Notes: generated by a model from the letters alone, not told the origin. Numbered from the stretch's first letter, positions 1 through 9,443 are shown. The stretch is DNA of 64,000 bases from Rhodospirillaceae bacterium (GCA_002706405.1 PALN01000063.1:1-64000); one strand, 5' to 3'. Numbers and translations: made by a program.

Positions 1-247
1 AGGAGCGGCGCAGCAGGTTCAGTTCGCGCACCTGTGCTTCCGACGGCAGATTGTCCGCGCCGTGGGCCAGATCGATGAGGCTTTTGATGTATAAGCCCCG
101 CGCCTTGGCCACCAGCTTGAAATAGGGGGTCAGCTCGGCCACGGATACGTTGGGCACCAGTTCGTGAATCGTCTCGCGGTTGATGTCGCGCAGAATGCCG
201 TGCATTTCCATGCGCGCGCGGCCGATATCCCGTTCGTCACTTGGCAT
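1..247 (-). CDS. Hypothetical protein, N-terminal part (cut by window edge)
   Basis: The minus strand reads an open frame of 82 codons from an ATG at 247 to the window edge with no stop. The protein begins MPSDERDIGRARMEMHGIL and is charged and probably helical, with no signal peptide or membrane segment in the visible part. I do not recognise the family. It lies downstream of the DUF3126 gene on the same strand, 106 bases away, so the two could be co-transcribed. The C-terminus is outside the window, so length and function cannot be judged. Confidence 0.6.
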   Translation of the reverse strand, partial: MPSDERDIGRARMEMHGILRDINRETIHELVPNVSVAELTPYFKLVAKARGLYIKSLIDLAHGADNLPSEAQVRELNLLRRS

Positions 248-353
248 TGGATGGGCTCCCGAAAAGGTTAGATCCTTGCCCCGACGTTACGCCGAAGCGG
301 GCCCGCCGCCAATGCGTGAAATCAAGTCCCTGAATTGGGCCGTCGGGCGCCGG

Positions 354-569
354 TCAATCCAGCGGCAGGTCTTCTTCCAGGATGGCGACCTGCAGGGAGT
401 AGGAGACTTCGCCCTCGTCCTCGTCGCGGTGCAGAACGCCGACGAACTGTTCACCCACATAGACCTCAACCGGATGGCCTTCCTTCTTCGGCGGCTTGAC
501 GGTGAAGCGGTTGTTGTCGAAGGCGGTACGCAGATACTGCTGCAGGCGGGCGATTTCCGATAATTTCAT
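354..569 (-). CDS. DUF3126 family protein
   Basis: A 71-residue protein that matches my recollection of DUF3126, a small family of unknown function found mainly in Rhodospirillales and related alphaproteobacteria. It opens MKLSEIARLQQYLR, followed by an alternating basic and acidic strand-rich body (KPPKKEGHPVEVYVGEQ) and a DEDEGEVSYSLQ block near the C-terminus. It is cytosolic in appearance, with no signal peptide and no membrane segment. The ATG at 569 is the only reasonable start for this length. No function is known; the identification rests on length and sequence pattern only. Confidence 0.75.
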   Translation of the reverse strand: MKLSEIARLQQYLRTAFDNNRFTVKPPKKEGHPVEVYVGEQFVGVLHRDEDEGEVSYSLQVAILEEDLPLD

Positions 570-646
570 GGCGTTGGGGTCTTCCCTGTCTTTATGGCGG
601 TTACGTCGGATGCGGCGTGCATGAATGCACGATCATAGCCGACTTT

Positions 647-913
647 TCAAATATCCAGCACCAGCGCCGTTTTCGGCACGGAACAGCAGATCAAAATCTC
701 GTCCGGCGCATCCGGCTGATAGACGCCGTCGTCGCCGTATTCGATGTCGCCCTCGATCTTGCGGCACTGGCAGGTCGTGCAGATGCCCGAGCGGCAGCTA
801 TAGGGCAGCACCAGGTCCAGGCTTTCCGCCAGTTCCAGGATGTTGTCGTGGGATCCGTCCCAGGTCCCGGTCACACCGGAGCGGCGGAATTCGACGGTCA
901 ATTTCTCAGTCAT
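647..913 (-). CDS. 2Fe-2S ferredoxin, plant/phthalate-dioxygenase type
   Basis: An 88-residue small iron-sulfur protein. It carries the chloroplast-type 2Fe-2S ligand pattern C40-x4-C45-x2-C48 inside the sequence YSCRSGICTTC, with the last ligand in EILICCS (C76 or C77). Such ferredoxins pass single electrons to oxygenases or dehydrogenases in the cytosol. The ATG at 913 overlaps the stop codon of the upstream dehydrogenase by 8 bases, which implies translational coupling. The frame stays open upstream, but a longer product would overlap the dehydrogenase further and add an unrelated Arg-rich leader, so I chose 913. The redox partner is not evident from the sequence. Confidence 0.88.
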   Translation of the reverse strand: MTEKLTVEFRRSGVTGTWDGSHDNILELAESLDLVLPYSCRSGICTTCQCRKIEGDIEYGDDGVYQPDAPDEILICCSVPKTALVLDI

Positions 914-1982
914 TTGCGCCCCTGACCGCGGCCAATACCGCGTCCGTGACCTGACGGGTGGTGGCGTTGCCGCCAAGATCCGGCGACACGGCCTCGCGCG
1001 CGCCGGTGACCCGCTCGACCGCCGCCATCAATCGCTTGGCGGCGGCGGGTTCGCCCAGATGTTCCAACAACATGACGCCGGACCAGAAGCAGCCGATGGG
1101 ATTGGCGACCCCTTTGCCGATGATGTCGAAGGCGGAGCCGTGGATCGGCTCGAACATGGACGGGAAGTCCCGCTCGGGCCGTAGGTTGGCCGTGGGCGCG
1201 ATGCCGAGCGATCCCGTCAGCGCCGCCGCCAGGTCCGACAGCACGTCCGCATGCAGGTTGGTGGCGACGATGGTATCGAGCGACTGCGGCTTCAGCACCA
1301 TGCGCGTGGTCATGGCGTCGACCAGCATCTTGTCGGTTTCGACGTCGGGGAAGTCCTTGCGCACGACCTCGAACACGTCGTCCCAGAACACCATGCCGTG
1401 ACGCTGGGCGTTGGATTTGGTGACCAGGGTCAGCTTCTTGCGGGGGCGCGAGCGCGCCAATTCCAGGGCGAAGCGCTGAATCCGCTCGACCCCCGCGCGG
1501 GTGAACACGGCGACGTCCATGCCGACTTCTTCCGCCAGTCCCGTATGGACCCGGCCGCCGACACCGGCGTATTCGCCTTCGGAGTTCTCCCGCACGATGA
1601 CCCAGTCCAGGTCGTCGGGACCGACGTTCTTCAGCGGGCCGTCAATGCCCGGCAGCAGCCGCGACGGGCGGACGTTGGCATATTGATCGAGGGTCTGGCA
1701 TATCTTGAGACGCAGGCCCCAGAGGGTGATGTGATCGGGAATGTTGGGATCGCCGGCGGAACCGAAATAAATGGCGTCGAAGGGCTTCAGCGTCTCGACC
1801 CCGTCTTCCGGCATCATCACGCCGTGCTTGCGGTAATAGTCGCCCCCCCAGGGGAAGGTTTCGACCTTGAGCGAGAACCCGCCGTCCTTTTCCGCGACCG
1901 CGTTCAGGACCTCAACGCCGGCCTCGACGACTTCGGGCCCGATCCCGTCTCCGCCGATGGCGGCAATTCGGTATTCACCCAT
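906..1982 (-). CDS. Tartrate/D-malate dehydrogenase-type beta-decarboxylating dehydrogenase
   Basis: A 358-residue member of the isocitrate/isopropylmalate dehydrogenase family, which oxidises and usually decarboxylates 2-hydroxy acids with NAD(P). The N-terminus AAIGGDGIGPEVV, the substrate-arginine segment (LDQYANVRPSRLLPG), the VIVRENSEGEYAG block, the metal-site segment LVDAMTTRMVL and the C-terminal FEPIHGSAFDIIGKG motif are all present. The insert GSAGDPNIPDHITLWGLRL resembles tartrate dehydrogenase and D-malate dehydrogenase rather than LeuB. Exact substrate cannot be settled from sequence. Its stop overlaps the start of the ferredoxin gene. The ATG at 1982 follows a purine-rich GGAGAAA ribosome-binding site. 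Confidence 0.85.
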   Translation of the reverse strand: MGEYRIAAIGGDGIGPEVVEAGVEVLNAVAEKDGGFSLKVETFPWGGDYYRKHGVMMPEDGVETLKPFDAIYFGSAGDPNIPDHITLWGLRLKICQTLDQYANVRPSRLLPGIDGPLKNVGPDDLDWVIVRENSEGEYAGVGGRVHTGLAEEVGMDVAVFTRAGVERIQRFALELARSRPRKKLTLVTKSNAQRHGMVFWDDVFEVVRKDFPDVETDKMLVDAMTTRMVLKPQSLDTIVATNLHADVLSDLAAALTGSLGIAPTANLRPERDFPSMFEPIHGSAFDIIGKGVANPIGCFWSGVMLLEHLGEPAAAKRLMAAVERVTGAREAVSPDLGGNATTRQVTDAVLAAVRGAND

Positions 1983-2129
1983 GGTCTAATTTTCTCCATA
2001 ATTTAATCGGATGTTTCATCTTTATGGGCTTGAATAGTGGAATTTCCGCTGTGGTCAAGCCGTGCCTGGGCGGAAACGGTAAAATTCCCCGGCATAGATA
2101 TTGGAAATTTAGGCGGCGAACCTGCACAG

Positions 2130-2579
2130 ATGCCTCGATTGAATCAGCACACAGCCTGGGCCATTTTTGTCGAATGGTGCCAGAACCGGGGGCTCCGCCC
2201 CCTGCCGGCCAACCCCTGGACGGTGGCCGCCTATGCGCGCTGGTGTGAAACCAATCACCACTATCAGACCATCGTCAATATGGTGAAGGCGATCGCCAAG
2301 GAGCACATGCGCAAGTCGCGCAAGCGCCCCGACCGCCACCCCCTGGTGACCCGCACCCTCAACCTGATCGCCAAGCGCGAGGAAGAACGCGAAGAAGACA
2401 AGGTCCAGGCCGCCGCCCTGTTCCCGGAAGAGGATTTGGTGTCCACCGCAGATGCCGAAAGCACCGCCCAGCGCGTTCAGCGCAAGGTTCAGACCCGCAC
2501 CCAGGACGCGGCCCAGGGCCTGCGCCGGGCGCTGCGGGCGACGCCCAAGCTGGTGTCGCGTCGTCCGTCCCTTTCATAA
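2130..2579 (+). CDS. Orphan integrase core-binding (SAM-like) domain protein
   Basis: A 149-residue basic protein starting MPRLNQHTAWAIFVEWCQNRG. Residues about 1-80 resemble the N-terminal core-binding domain of tyrosine recombinases: WTVAAYARWC, then IVNMVKAIAKEHMRKS, then HPLVTRTLNLIAKREEE. The catalytic domain (R...HxxR...Y) is absent. The second half is a charged, low-complexity tail. It could bind DNA, but that is inference. I chose the ATG at 2130 because upstream in-frame codons encode a sequence with no family character. The gene ends 15 bases before maiA and shares its strand, so co-transcription is likely. Its GC content matches its neighbours, which argues against very recent acquisition. 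Confidence 0.6.
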   Translation: MPRLNQHTAWAIFVEWCQNRGLRPLPANPWTVAAYARWCETNHHYQTIVNMVKAIAKEHMRKSRKRPDRHPLVTRTLNLIAKREEEREEDKVQAAALFPEEDLVSTADAESTAQRVQRKVQTRTQDAAQGLRRALRATPKLVSRRPSLS

Positions 2580-2594
2580 TCGTAGGATTTCAAC

Positions 2595-3245
2595 ATGATC
2601 CGGCTGTTTACCTTTCACCAGTCGGGCTCGGCCTATCGGGTTCGGATCGCCCTGGCGCTCAAGGACCTTGAATACGAGCCGATCTACGTGGCCGGCGGCC
2701 GGGGGTCGACGGACCTTATGAAACCCGACTATCTGGCGCTCAACCCATCGGGCCTGATCCCCACCCTGATCGACGGTGATCTGGCGCTGCACCAATCCAT
2801 GGCGATCCTGGAATATCTGGACGACGCCTATCCGGAGCGCCCGCTGCTGCCGGCCGATCCCGGCGGGCGGGCCCGCGTGCGCGCCATGGCCCAGGTAATC
2901 TTCGCCGACACTCATCCCCTCACCGCCTCTCGCGTGGTCGATTATCTGGACGGCAACCTGCGCCTGGAAAAGGACCGCCAGACCGCCTGGCTGAAATTCT
3001 GGAACGCCCGAGGGCTGTCGGTCCTGGAACGCATGCTGGATGACGGCGGCACCGCCACCTATTGCCACGGCGACAGCCCGACCATGGCCGACATCGCCTT
3101 GGTCAGTCAGGTCTTCGTCGCCCAGAATGTCGGTGTCGATTTGGCACCCCTGCCCCGTGTCCGGGCGATCTACGAGACCTGCCGCGCCCTGCCGGCGTTC
3201 ATCGCCGCCGCGCCCGAAAACCAGGGCGACGCGCCCGGCAATTGA
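2595..3245 (+). CDS. maiA: Maleylacetoacetate isomerase / zeta-class glutathione S-transferase
   Basis: A 216-residue two-domain GST. The N-terminal thioredoxin-like domain begins MIRLFTFHQSGSAYRVRIAL. The zeta-class glutathione-activating motif SSCSxR appears here as QSGSAYR, so the Cys is missing but two serines (S10, S12) remain. NPSGLIPTLIDGD and LHQSMAILEYLD form the glutathione site, and the helical domain contains GDSPTMADIALVSQVF. In tyrosine and phenylalanine breakdown the enzyme isomerises maleylacetoacetate to fumarylacetoacetate. No other homogentisate pathway gene is nearby, so the substrate in this organism is uncertain. Length is typical of the family. Confidence 0.82.
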   Translation: MIRLFTFHQSGSAYRVRIALALKDLEYEPIYVAGGRGSTDLMKPDYLALNPSGLIPTLIDGDLALHQSMAILEYLDDAYPERPLLPADPGGRARVRAMAQVIFADTHPLTASRVVDYLDGNLRLEKDRQTAWLKFWNARGLSVLERMLDDGGTATYCHGDSPTMADIALVSQVFVAQNVGVDLAPLPRVRAIYETCRALPAFIAAAPENQGDAPGN

Positions 3246-3271
3246 CCGGCGCGGCGATCAACCCCAAGCCT

Positions 3272-4303
3272 TTATTCGACGATAAGCCGGCGTTCGATGC
3301 GGAAGGTTTCCTTGCCGCCGTCCTTGGTCGCCCGTTCCAGCACGGCGACGCCGAGATAACTGCCCGTATGCCAGTCCACGGTCTTGCGCTTGCCGACGAA
3401 ACGCATATGCCGCGCCTGGGTCTTGTCCAGGGTAAAGGACTTGGCCGCGATCTTGCGGTCATTGGGGCCCGTGAAGGTCAGGGTCAGGCGGTCGCCCTTT
3501 GCAACCCAGAAGGCATCGACCCAGAACACCAGCACCGGCGCCTTGGCGGACAATCTTCCATCACGGTAAAAGCCGCGGCGCAGCGCGATGGGGTTGACCT
3601 CGACCGGCGCGAAACCGGCATCGTAAAGCGCCGTCGGCGTGTCTTTGAGCATGCTCAGGCTGCGCGCATCCCACAGCGGCGACGGCCCGGGCCCGCAGTC
3701 CGCCGACCGCCGGACCCCGACGAAGGGGTCCACGATCTTGCCGTTCAGGCGCACGCCGAGGTGGATATGCGGGAATTCGGCCAGCCCCGATGACCCGACG
3801 GAGCCCAGCCGGTCGCCCTTTTCCACCCGTTGGCCCGGCCGCACGGTGAGCGAGCCGCGCCGGAGATGACAATAAAAGGTCTCCCAGCCGCCGCCATGGC
3901 CGACGGCGACGGAATTGCCGCAGCCCTGGGACATGACCGCGTCGCGCCCGACCAGGGATACGTCGCCGTCCAGCATGCCGTCGCGCAGGCGCAGCACCGT
4001 GCCCGCCGCCGCGGCGACCACGGGCACGCCGTCTTCCATTTTGGAATAATCGCGGATGGCGATATCGACACCCGTGTGACCGTTGTAGCTGTGGGCGCCG
4101 CAGGCATAGTCGCGCACGCCGGGGCCGGGGTCATGGTCCGGCAGATTGACCAGCCAGCAGGTCCGCCCCGGATTGCAGGTCAGCGGCAGGCCCAGGGACG
4201 GCTGTCCCTCGGCCCGCACGGTTGAAGGCGGCGCAAGGACCGTCGCCGCCAGCAGAACCGCCGCCAAGATCTTGGAAAACCGGGAAATTTCAATGAACCG
4301 CAA
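3272..4303 (-). CDS. Secreted M23 (LytM-type) metallopeptidase
   Basis: A 343-residue exported protein. Residues 1 to about 31 form a Sec signal peptide (hydrophobic ILAAVLLAATVLAPP ending VRA-E). The M23 domain lies at roughly 70-190 with both zinc motifs: HTGVD (H-x3-D) and HIHLGV (HxH). Several Cys residues (CNPGRTC, YACG, QGCGN, DCGPG) could form disulfides in the periplasm. The remaining C-terminal region of about 150 residues is beta-rich and not recognised. M23 enzymes cut peptidoglycan cross-bridges. With all ligands present it should be active. It is transcribed convergently with maiA and divergently from the MaoC gene. Confidence 0.85.
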   Translation of the reverse strand: MRFIEISRFSKILAAVLLAATVLAPPSTVRAEGQPSLGLPLTCNPGRTCWLVNLPDHDPGPGVRDYACGAHSYNGHTGVDIAIRDYSKMEDGVPVVAAAAGTVLRLRDGMLDGDVSLVGRDAVMSQGCGNSVAVGHGGGWETFYCHLRRGSLTVRPGQRVEKGDRLGSVGSSGLAEFPHIHLGVRLNGKIVDPFVGVRRSADCGPGPSPLWDARSLSMLKDTPTALYDAGFAPVEVNPIALRRGFYRDGRLSAKAPVLVFWVDAFWVAKGDRLTLTFTGPNDRKIAAKSFTLDKTQARHMRFVGKRKTVDWHTGSYLGVAVLERATKDGGKETFRIERRLIVE

Positions 4304-4372
4304 ACCACCATCCCTTTCCCGGGCATGCTACACGGGCCTATACGCCCCGCAAAACATTCCTTGCGAGCCCCC

Positions 4373-4389
4373 ATATTGCGATGCAATAT
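4373..4389. promoter_or_regulatory. 17-bp perfect palindrome ahead of the MaoC gene, possible operator
   Basis: ATATTGC-GAT-GCAATAT is a perfect 7-bp inverted repeat with a 3-base centre. It sits in the divergent region between the M23 peptidase and MaoC genes, 75 bases before the MaoC start. The core TGC-N3-GCA resembles the TGC-rich half-sites described for the PHB regulator PhaR in Rhodobacter, which would fit an enoyl-CoA hydratase target. The regulator assignment is inference. Confidence 0.4.
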
Positions 4390-4464
4390 TCGGCGCTGCA
4401 CCGCGACATTCCGCCAAATATTCAAAGAATCCCCACCCGACGGTGTATTGGAGCGCTTAAAATC

Positions 4465-4920
4465 ATGGATACCCACGCCGTCAGCACCCTCGACAAACTC
4501 CACGGATTTTATTTTGAAGATCTGGAGGTCGGGCAGAGCGACGAATACTCCCGGACCATTTCCGAATCCGACATTCTGGTGTTCGCAGGCGTGTCCGGCG
4601 ACACCAACCCGGTGCACCTGAACCACGAGTTCGCCTCGGAAACCATGTTCGAAGGCTGCATCGCCCACGGGCTGTTGACCGCCAGCTACATTTCCACCGT
4701 GATCGGCACCAAGATGCCGGGGCCGGGCTGCATCTACGTCGGCCAGACCCTGAAGTTCAAGGGCCCGGTCAAGGCCGGCGACACAGTCATCGCACGGGCC
4801 ACGATCATGGAAAAGATCGAGGCCAAGAAGTTCGTCAAGATCCAGACCCAGTGCCTGGTCGGCGACAAGGTCGTGCTGGACGGCGAAGCCACCATCATGG
4901 TGCCGTCGCGCAGCAAATAA
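4465..4920 (+). CDS. MaoC-family (R)-specific enoyl-CoA hydratase
   Basis: A 151-residue single hot-dog domain protein. The hydratase-2 motif FAGVSGDTNPVHLNHEFA is intact, with the Asp and His expected for hydration of trans-2-enoyl-CoA to (R)-3-hydroxyacyl-CoA. The rest (IAHGLLTASYIS, KFKGPVKAGDTV, VVLDGEATIMVPS) matches PhaJ-like or MaoC-like dehydratases at usual length. Such enzymes feed beta-oxidation intermediates into polyhydroxyalkanoate or act in other acyl-CoA routes. The start at 4465 is chosen because the upstream in-frame ATG at 4381 adds residues that do not fit the family. A palindrome lies 75 bases upstream and an 8-bp hairpin follows the stop. Confidence 0.88.
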   Translation: MDTHAVSTLDKLHGFYFEDLEVGQSDEYSRTISESDILVFAGVSGDTNPVHLNHEFASETMFEGCIAHGLLTASYISTVIGTKMPGPGCIYVGQTLKFKGPVKAGDTVIARATIMEKIEAKKFVKIQTQCLVGDKVVLDGEATIMVPSRSK

Positions 4921-4926
4921 CCCAAT

Positions 4927-4956
4927 CCTGATCCGGTCCCTGAACGGCGGATCAGG
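4927..4956. terminator. 8-bp stem-loop between MaoC and ribF genes
   Basis: CCTGATCC and GGATCAGG pair perfectly around a 14-base loop, starting 6 bases after the MaoC stop codon. There is no T-run after the stem, so it is not a classical intrinsic terminator. It could stabilise the 3' end or weaken read-through into ribF. Confidence 0.35.
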
Positions 4957-5001
4957 CCGGGGTTGACCGGGTCGGCACCTGCGGGCACCTTCACCGGCAT
5001 C

Positions 5002-5952
5002 ATGCGTATTTTTCGCCATTACCAGAACATCCCCGACGACGCCCGGGGCGCCGTGGTCGCCATCGGCAATTTCGACGGCGTGCACCTGGGCCACCGCGCC
5101 GTAATCGGCGAGGCCGGTGCCATCGCCCATGCCACGGCCCGGCCCTGGGGCGTGCTGACGTTCGAGCCGCACCCCCGCGCCTTCTTCGCCCCCGACAGCC
5201 CGCCGTTCCGCCTGACCCCCTTTCACGCCAAGGCGCGGCTGATCTTCGGGCTCGGCGTCGACACCATCTTCGTGCAGCAGTTCAACAAGGCGTTTTCGTC
5301 GCTGACGGCCGAGGAGTTCATCGAAACGGTCCTGGTCGACGGCATCGGCGCCCGCCATGTGGTCTGCGGCTATGACTTCGTGTTCGGCAAGGGCCGGGGC
5401 GGCAGCGCCGAAATGCTGCTGGGCTTCGGCAAGCGCCTCGGGTTCGATTTCACGGCCGTGCGCGCCCAGACCTTCGCCGGCGACGACGCGGCCCGGACGG
5501 CCTATTCCTCGACCGGCATCCGCGACGCCCTGCGGACCGGCAACCCCCAGGCCGCCGCCCGCATTCTCGGCCGGCCGTTCGAGATCGAAGGCCGGGTCAT
5601 CGAAGGCCATCAGCGCGGACGCACCATCGGCTTCCCCACGGCGAACCTCGCCCTCGGCACCTATCTGCGGCCGGCCCGGGGCGTTTACGCCGTGCGCGTA
5701 CGCATCGGCGAGGGCGAGGAATACGCCGGTGTCGCCAACATCGGCCGCCGCCCGACCTTCGCCGGCGAGGCCGATTTGTTGGAGGTCTTCCTGTTCGATT
5801 TCACCGGTGATCTCTATGGTCGGCGGCTCGGCGTGCAGCTCGTCGAATTCCTGCGGCCGGAAAAGAAGTTTGACGGCATCGACCAATTGAAGGCACAAAT
5901 CGCCGCGGACAGCGACCGCGCGCGCCAAATTTTATCGAAAACAGAGCCATGA
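5002..5952 (+). CDS. ribF: Bifunctional riboflavin kinase / FAD synthetase
   Basis: A 316-residue two-domain enzyme that makes FMN from riboflavin and ATP, then FAD from FMN. The N-terminal nucleotidyltransferase domain shows [18 protein letters not shown] (the HxGH motif), [10 protein letters not shown] and the [10 protein letters not shown] motif. The C-terminal kinase domain (about 190-310) contains [11 protein letters not shown], where the PTAN motif binds metal and ATP. The ATG at 5002 gives the normal family length and a start close to the first beta strand; an upstream in-frame codon at 4963 would add an unlikely leader. The stop overlaps ileS by 4 bases (ATGA), so the two are translationally coupled. 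Confidence 0.93.
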   Translation: MRIFRHYQNIPDDARGAVVAIGNFDGVHLGHRAVIGEAGAIAHATARPWGVLTFEPHPRAFFAPDSPPFRLTPFHAKARLIFGLGVDTIFVQQFNKAFSSLTAEEFIETVLVDGIGARHVVCGYDFVFGKGRGGSAEMLLGFGKRLGFDFTAVRAQTFAGDDAARTAYSSTGIRDALRTGNPQAAARILGRPFEIEGRVIEGHQRGRTIGFPTANLALGTYLRPARGVYAVRVRIGEGEEYAGVANIGRRPTFAGEADLLEVFLFDFTGDLYGRRLGVQLVEFLRPEKKFDGIDQLKAQIAADSDRARQILSKTEP

Positions 5953-8849
5953 CCGTCGATTACAAATCCACCGTGTTCCTGCCCCGCACCGACTTTCCCA
6001 TGAAAGCCGGCCTGGCTGCGAAGGAACCGGACATCATCAAGAAGTGGGAAGAGGTCGGCCTCTACCAGCTTCTGCGCGAGGATGCCAAGGACCGCCCGCC
6101 CTTCGTGCTGCACGATGGCCCGCCCTACGCCAACGGCAACCTGCACATCGGCCATGCGCTCAACAAGATTCTCAAGGACGTGATCGTGCGGGCCCAGCAG
6201 ATGCTGGGCAAGAACGCCAATTACGTGCCCGGCTGGGATTGCCACGGCCTGCCCATCGAATGGAAGATCGAGGAACAGTACCGCGCCCAGGGCAAGGACA
6301 AGGACCAGGTGCCGGTCGTCGAATTCCGTCAGGAATGCCGCGATTTCGCCCAGCATTGGATCGGCGTGCAGCGCGACGAATTCAAGCGCTTGGGCGTGAT
6401 CGGCGACTGGGCCAATCCCTACACCACCATGAGCTTCCCGGCCGAAGCCCAGATCGTGCGCGAGCTTCTGAAGTTCCTGGACAACGGGCTGCTTTATCGC
6501 GGCTCCAAGCCGGTCATGTGGTCGGTGGTCGAAAAGACCGCCCTGGCCGAGGCCGAGGTCGAATACCACGACCATGAATCGGACACGATCTGGGTGAAAT
6601 TCCCGGTGGTGTCCGGCGACGCCGGGTTGTCCGACGCCGCGGTCGTGATCTGGACAACGACCCCCTGGACGATCCCCGGCAACCGGGCGATCTGTTTTTC
6701 CAAGCGCATCAGCTATGGCCTGTACGAGGTCACGGCGGCGGCGGAAGACAATTGGGCCAAGCCCGGCGACAAGCTGGTGCTGGCCGACGCCCTGGCCGCC
6801 GACGTCATGAAGTCCGCCCGGGTCGAGGGCTTTGAGCGCCGCGGCGACGTTGCCGCCGACACCCTGGCCGGCCTGACCTGCGCCCATCCCTTCCGGGGCA
6901 TGGGCTACGATTTCGACGTGCCGCTGCTGGACGGCGACCATGTCACGGAAGAAACCGGCACCGGCTTCGTCCATACGGCCCCCGGCCACGGGCGCGAGGA
7001 TTTCGAGGCCTGGACCGGGTCCGGCAAGCTTCTCGCCGAACGCGGCATTGATCCGCACATTCCCTATACGGTCGATGCCGACGGCCGCTTCACGGCCGAG
7101 GCCCCCGGGTTCGAGGGCGGCCAGGTCATCACTGAGCACGGCAAGAAGGGCGACGCCAACGACCGCGTCATCAAGGCCCTGGTCGCGGGCAACAAGCTGC
7201 TTGCCCGCGGGCGCCTGAAGCACCAGTACCCCCATTCTTGGCGCTCCAAGAAACCGGTGATCTTCCGCAACACGCCGCAATGGTTCATCGCCATGGACCG
7301 GGATTTCGCCGTGCCGAACGGCAGCGGCCAGGCCAGCCTGCGCGACATCGCGCTCGGCGCCATCGGTCAAACGCAGTTCGTGCCCGGCGGCGGACAGGCC
7401 CGCCTGCACGCCATGATCCAGAACCGCCCGGACTGGGTGATTTCCCGCCAGCGCGCCTGGGGGGTGCCGATCACCGTGTTCGTGCACAAGGACACGGGCG
7501 CGCTGCTCAACGATCCGGCGGTCAACGCCCGCATCGTCGAGGCGGTGGAGGCCGAAGGGGCCGACGCCTGGTTCGCGTCCGAGCCGGCGCGCTTCCTGGG
7601 CGACGATTACAGCACCGACGACTACGACCAGGTCATGGACATCCTCGACGTATGGTTCGATTCCGGATCGACCCATTCCTTCGTCCTGGAACAGCGCGAC
7701 GATCTGACCTGGCCCGCGTCCCTTTATCTGGAAGGCACGGACCAGCATCGTGGCTGGTTCCACTCAAGCCTGCTGGAATCCTGCGGCACCCGGGGACGCG
7801 CCCCCTATGACGCGGTGCTGACCCACGGCTTCGTCATGGCCGAGGACGGTCAGAAGATGTCGAAGTCCCTGGGCAACATCACGGCGCCCCAGGACGTGTG
7901 TAATCAGCACGGCGCCGACATCCTGCGCCTGTGGGTGGTGGGGTCGAACTATTCCGAGGATCTCCGCATCGGCCCGGAAATCGTCAAGTTCCACGCCGAC
8001 ATCTACCGCCGCCTGCGCAACACCCTGCGCTATCTTCTCGGCAATTTGGACGGCTTCGACGCCGCCGAGCGCCTGGACCCGGCCGACATGCCGGAATTGG
8101 ACCGCTGGGTGCTGACCCGCCTGTGGCGGCTCGACAAGATGCTGCGCGGCGCCTGCGACAGTTTCGAATTCCATGGCGTGTTCACGGAACTGCACAACTT
8201 CTGCGCCGTCGACCTGTCCGCCTTCTATTTCGACATCCGCAAGGACACGCTGTACTGCGACCGCGCCGATTCCATCGAGCGGCGCGCCGTGCGCACGGTG
8301 CTGGACGAACTGTTCAATTGCCTGACCGCCTGGCTGGCGCCGTTCCTGTGCTTCACGGCGGAAGAAGCCTGGCAGGCGCGCCTCGAGCAGCCCGACGCCG
8401 CCAACAGCGTCCACCGCCGCCAGTTCCCGGAGATTCCCGACAGCTGGAACGACGAAGCCCTGGAGGCCAAATGGCGCACCGTGCGCCAGGTGCGTCGCGC
8501 CGTGACCGGTGCCCTGGAGCTGGAGCGTGCGGAAAAGCGCATCGGCAAGTCGCTGGAAGCCCATGTGACGGTCTATGTCAACGCCGACCAGGCCGCCGAC
8601 CTTGAAGGCCTCGATCTGCCGCAAATCTTCATCACCTCATCGGGCGAGATCACGACCGACCCCGCGCCCGAAGGCGCCTACACCACGCCGGAAGCGCCCG
8701 GCGTCGCCGTCGTGCCGGTGCTGGCCACGGGCGAAAAGTGCGACCGCTGCTGGAAGGTGCTGGATGATGTGGGCACGGATGCGGACCACCCGACGGTCTG
8801 CGGGCGCTGCGCCGAAGCCGTGCGCCATTTGCCGCCGGCCGCCGAATAA
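5949..8849 (+). CDS. ileS: Isoleucyl-tRNA synthetase
   Basis: A 966-residue class I aminoacyl-tRNA synthetase charging tRNA-Ile in the cytosol. HIGH appears as GNLHIGHAL in the N-terminal part and KMSKS as QKMSKSLGN at about residue 638. Between them lies the CP1 editing domain with [11 protein letters not shown]. The C-terminus ends with a zinc-finger segment, CDRCWK...CGRCAEAV, as in bacterial IleRS with a C-terminal Zn site. Length is slightly above E. coli IleS. It overlaps ribF by 4 bases and is followed 16 bases later by lspA, a conserved proteobacterial gene order. Confidence 0.96.
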   Translation: MTVDYKSTVFLPRTDFPMKAGLAAKEPDIIKKWEEVGLYQLLREDAKDRPPFVLHDGPPYANGNLHIGHALNKILKDVIVRAQQMLGKNANYVPGWDCHGLPIEWKIEEQYRAQGKDKDQVPVVEFRQECRDFAQHWIGVQRDEFKRLGVIGDWANPYTTMSFPAEAQIVRELLKFLDNGLLYRGSKPVMWSVVEKTALAEAEVEYHDHESDTIWVKFPVVSGDAGLSDAAVVIWTTTPWTIPGNRAICFSKRISYGLYEVTAAAEDNWAKPGDKLVLADALAADVMKSARVEGFERRGDVAADTLAGLTCAHPFRGMGYDFDVPLLDGDHVTEETGTGFVHTAPGHGREDFEAWTGSGKLLAERGIDPHIPYTVDADGRFTAEAPGFEGGQVITEHGKKGDANDRVIKALVAGNKLLARGRLKHQYPHSWRSKKPVIFRNTPQWFIAMDRDFAVPNGSGQASLRDIALGAIGQTQFVPGGGQARLHAMIQNRPDWVISRQRAWGVPITVFVHKDTGALLNDPAVNARIVEAVEAEGADAWFASEPARFLGDDYSTDDYDQVMDILDVWFDSGSTHSFVLEQRDDLTWPASLYLEGTDQHRGWFHSSLLESCGTRGRAPYDAVLTHGFVMAEDGQKMSKSLGNITAPQDVCNQHGADILRLWVVGSNYSEDLRIGPEIVKFHADIYRRLRNTLRYLLGNLDGFDAAERLDPADMPELDRWVLTRLWRLDKMLRGACDSFEFHGVFTELHNFCAVDLSAFYFDIRKDTLYCDRADSIERRAVRTVLDELFNCLTAWLAPFLCFTAEEAWQARLEQPDAANSVHRRQFPEIPDSWNDEALEAKWRTVRQVRRAVTGALELERAEKRIGKSLEAHVTVYVNADQAADLEGLDLPQIFITSSGEITTDPAPEGAYTTPEAPGVAVVPVLATGEKCDRCWKVLDDVGTDADHPTVCGRCAEAVRHLPPAAE

Positions 8850-8865
8850 CCGGCCCGAGGTCCCG

Positions 8866-9354
8866 TTGGCTGATCCCCGCATCACATTGCGCCGTCAGGG
8901 CCTGGGCCTCGCCTTCCTGGTCATCGTTCTCGATCAGATCACCAAATGGTGGGTCCTGACCGATCTGATGAACCCGCCCCGGATGATCGAGGTTCTGCCT
9001 TTCGCCAATCTGGTCCTGGTATGGAACCGGGGCGTCAGCTTCGGCCTGTTCAACACGGCATCGGTCTACGGCCCTTGGATTCTGTCGGCCCTGGCGATCG
9101 GCGTATCCGCCGTTCTGGCTGTTTGGCTGTTCCGCGGACCGAACCGCATGGTCGGCTGGGGAATCGGGCTGATCCTGGGCGGCGCGCTGGGAAATGTCAT
9201 CGACCGCCTGGTCCATGGGGCGGTGGTCGATTTCGTCGATTTGCATGTGGCAGGCGCCCATTGGCCCGCTTTCAACGTCGCCGACAGCGCCATCACCATC
9301 GGCGCGGGGCTGCTGATCCTTGATTCCTTGTTTCATCGGGATAAATCATCGTAG
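8866..9354 (+). CDS. lspA: Lipoprotein signal peptidase II
   Basis: A 162-residue inner-membrane aspartic peptidase that removes signal peptides from prolipoproteins. Four hydrophobic segments can be seen. The conserved family blocks are FLVIVLDQITKWW, VWNRGVSFG, GGALGNVIDRLVHGAVVDFVD and FNVADSAITIG, with the catalytic dyad likely D122 and D140. No ATG is available between the ileS stop and the first conserved block, so I assign the TTG at 8866, which is preceded by a CCGAGG ribosome-binding site. The next gene encodes a lipoprotein that is a plausible substrate. Confidence 0.92.
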   Translation: MADPRITLRRQGLGLAFLVIVLDQITKWWVLTDLMNPPRMIEVLPFANLVLVWNRGVSFGLFNTASVYGPWILSALAIGVSAVLAVWLFRGPNRMVGWGIGLILGGALGNVIDRLVHGAVVDFVDLHVAGAHWPAFNVADSAITIGAGLLILDSLFHRDKSS

Positions 9355-9443
9355 ATTGGCACGCGTCGGCGGGGGGCCGGAAGGGCGCCCCGTCCCGCGG
9401 GATTTCCCCTAGGGCGCAACCTGTTGACCATGAAACGGCGGGC

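Noticed and set aside
5814..7763. 649-codon minus-strand open frame opposite ileS
   Set aside because: The ileS motifs HIGH and KMSKS lie on the other strand and the antisense product is compositionally biased.
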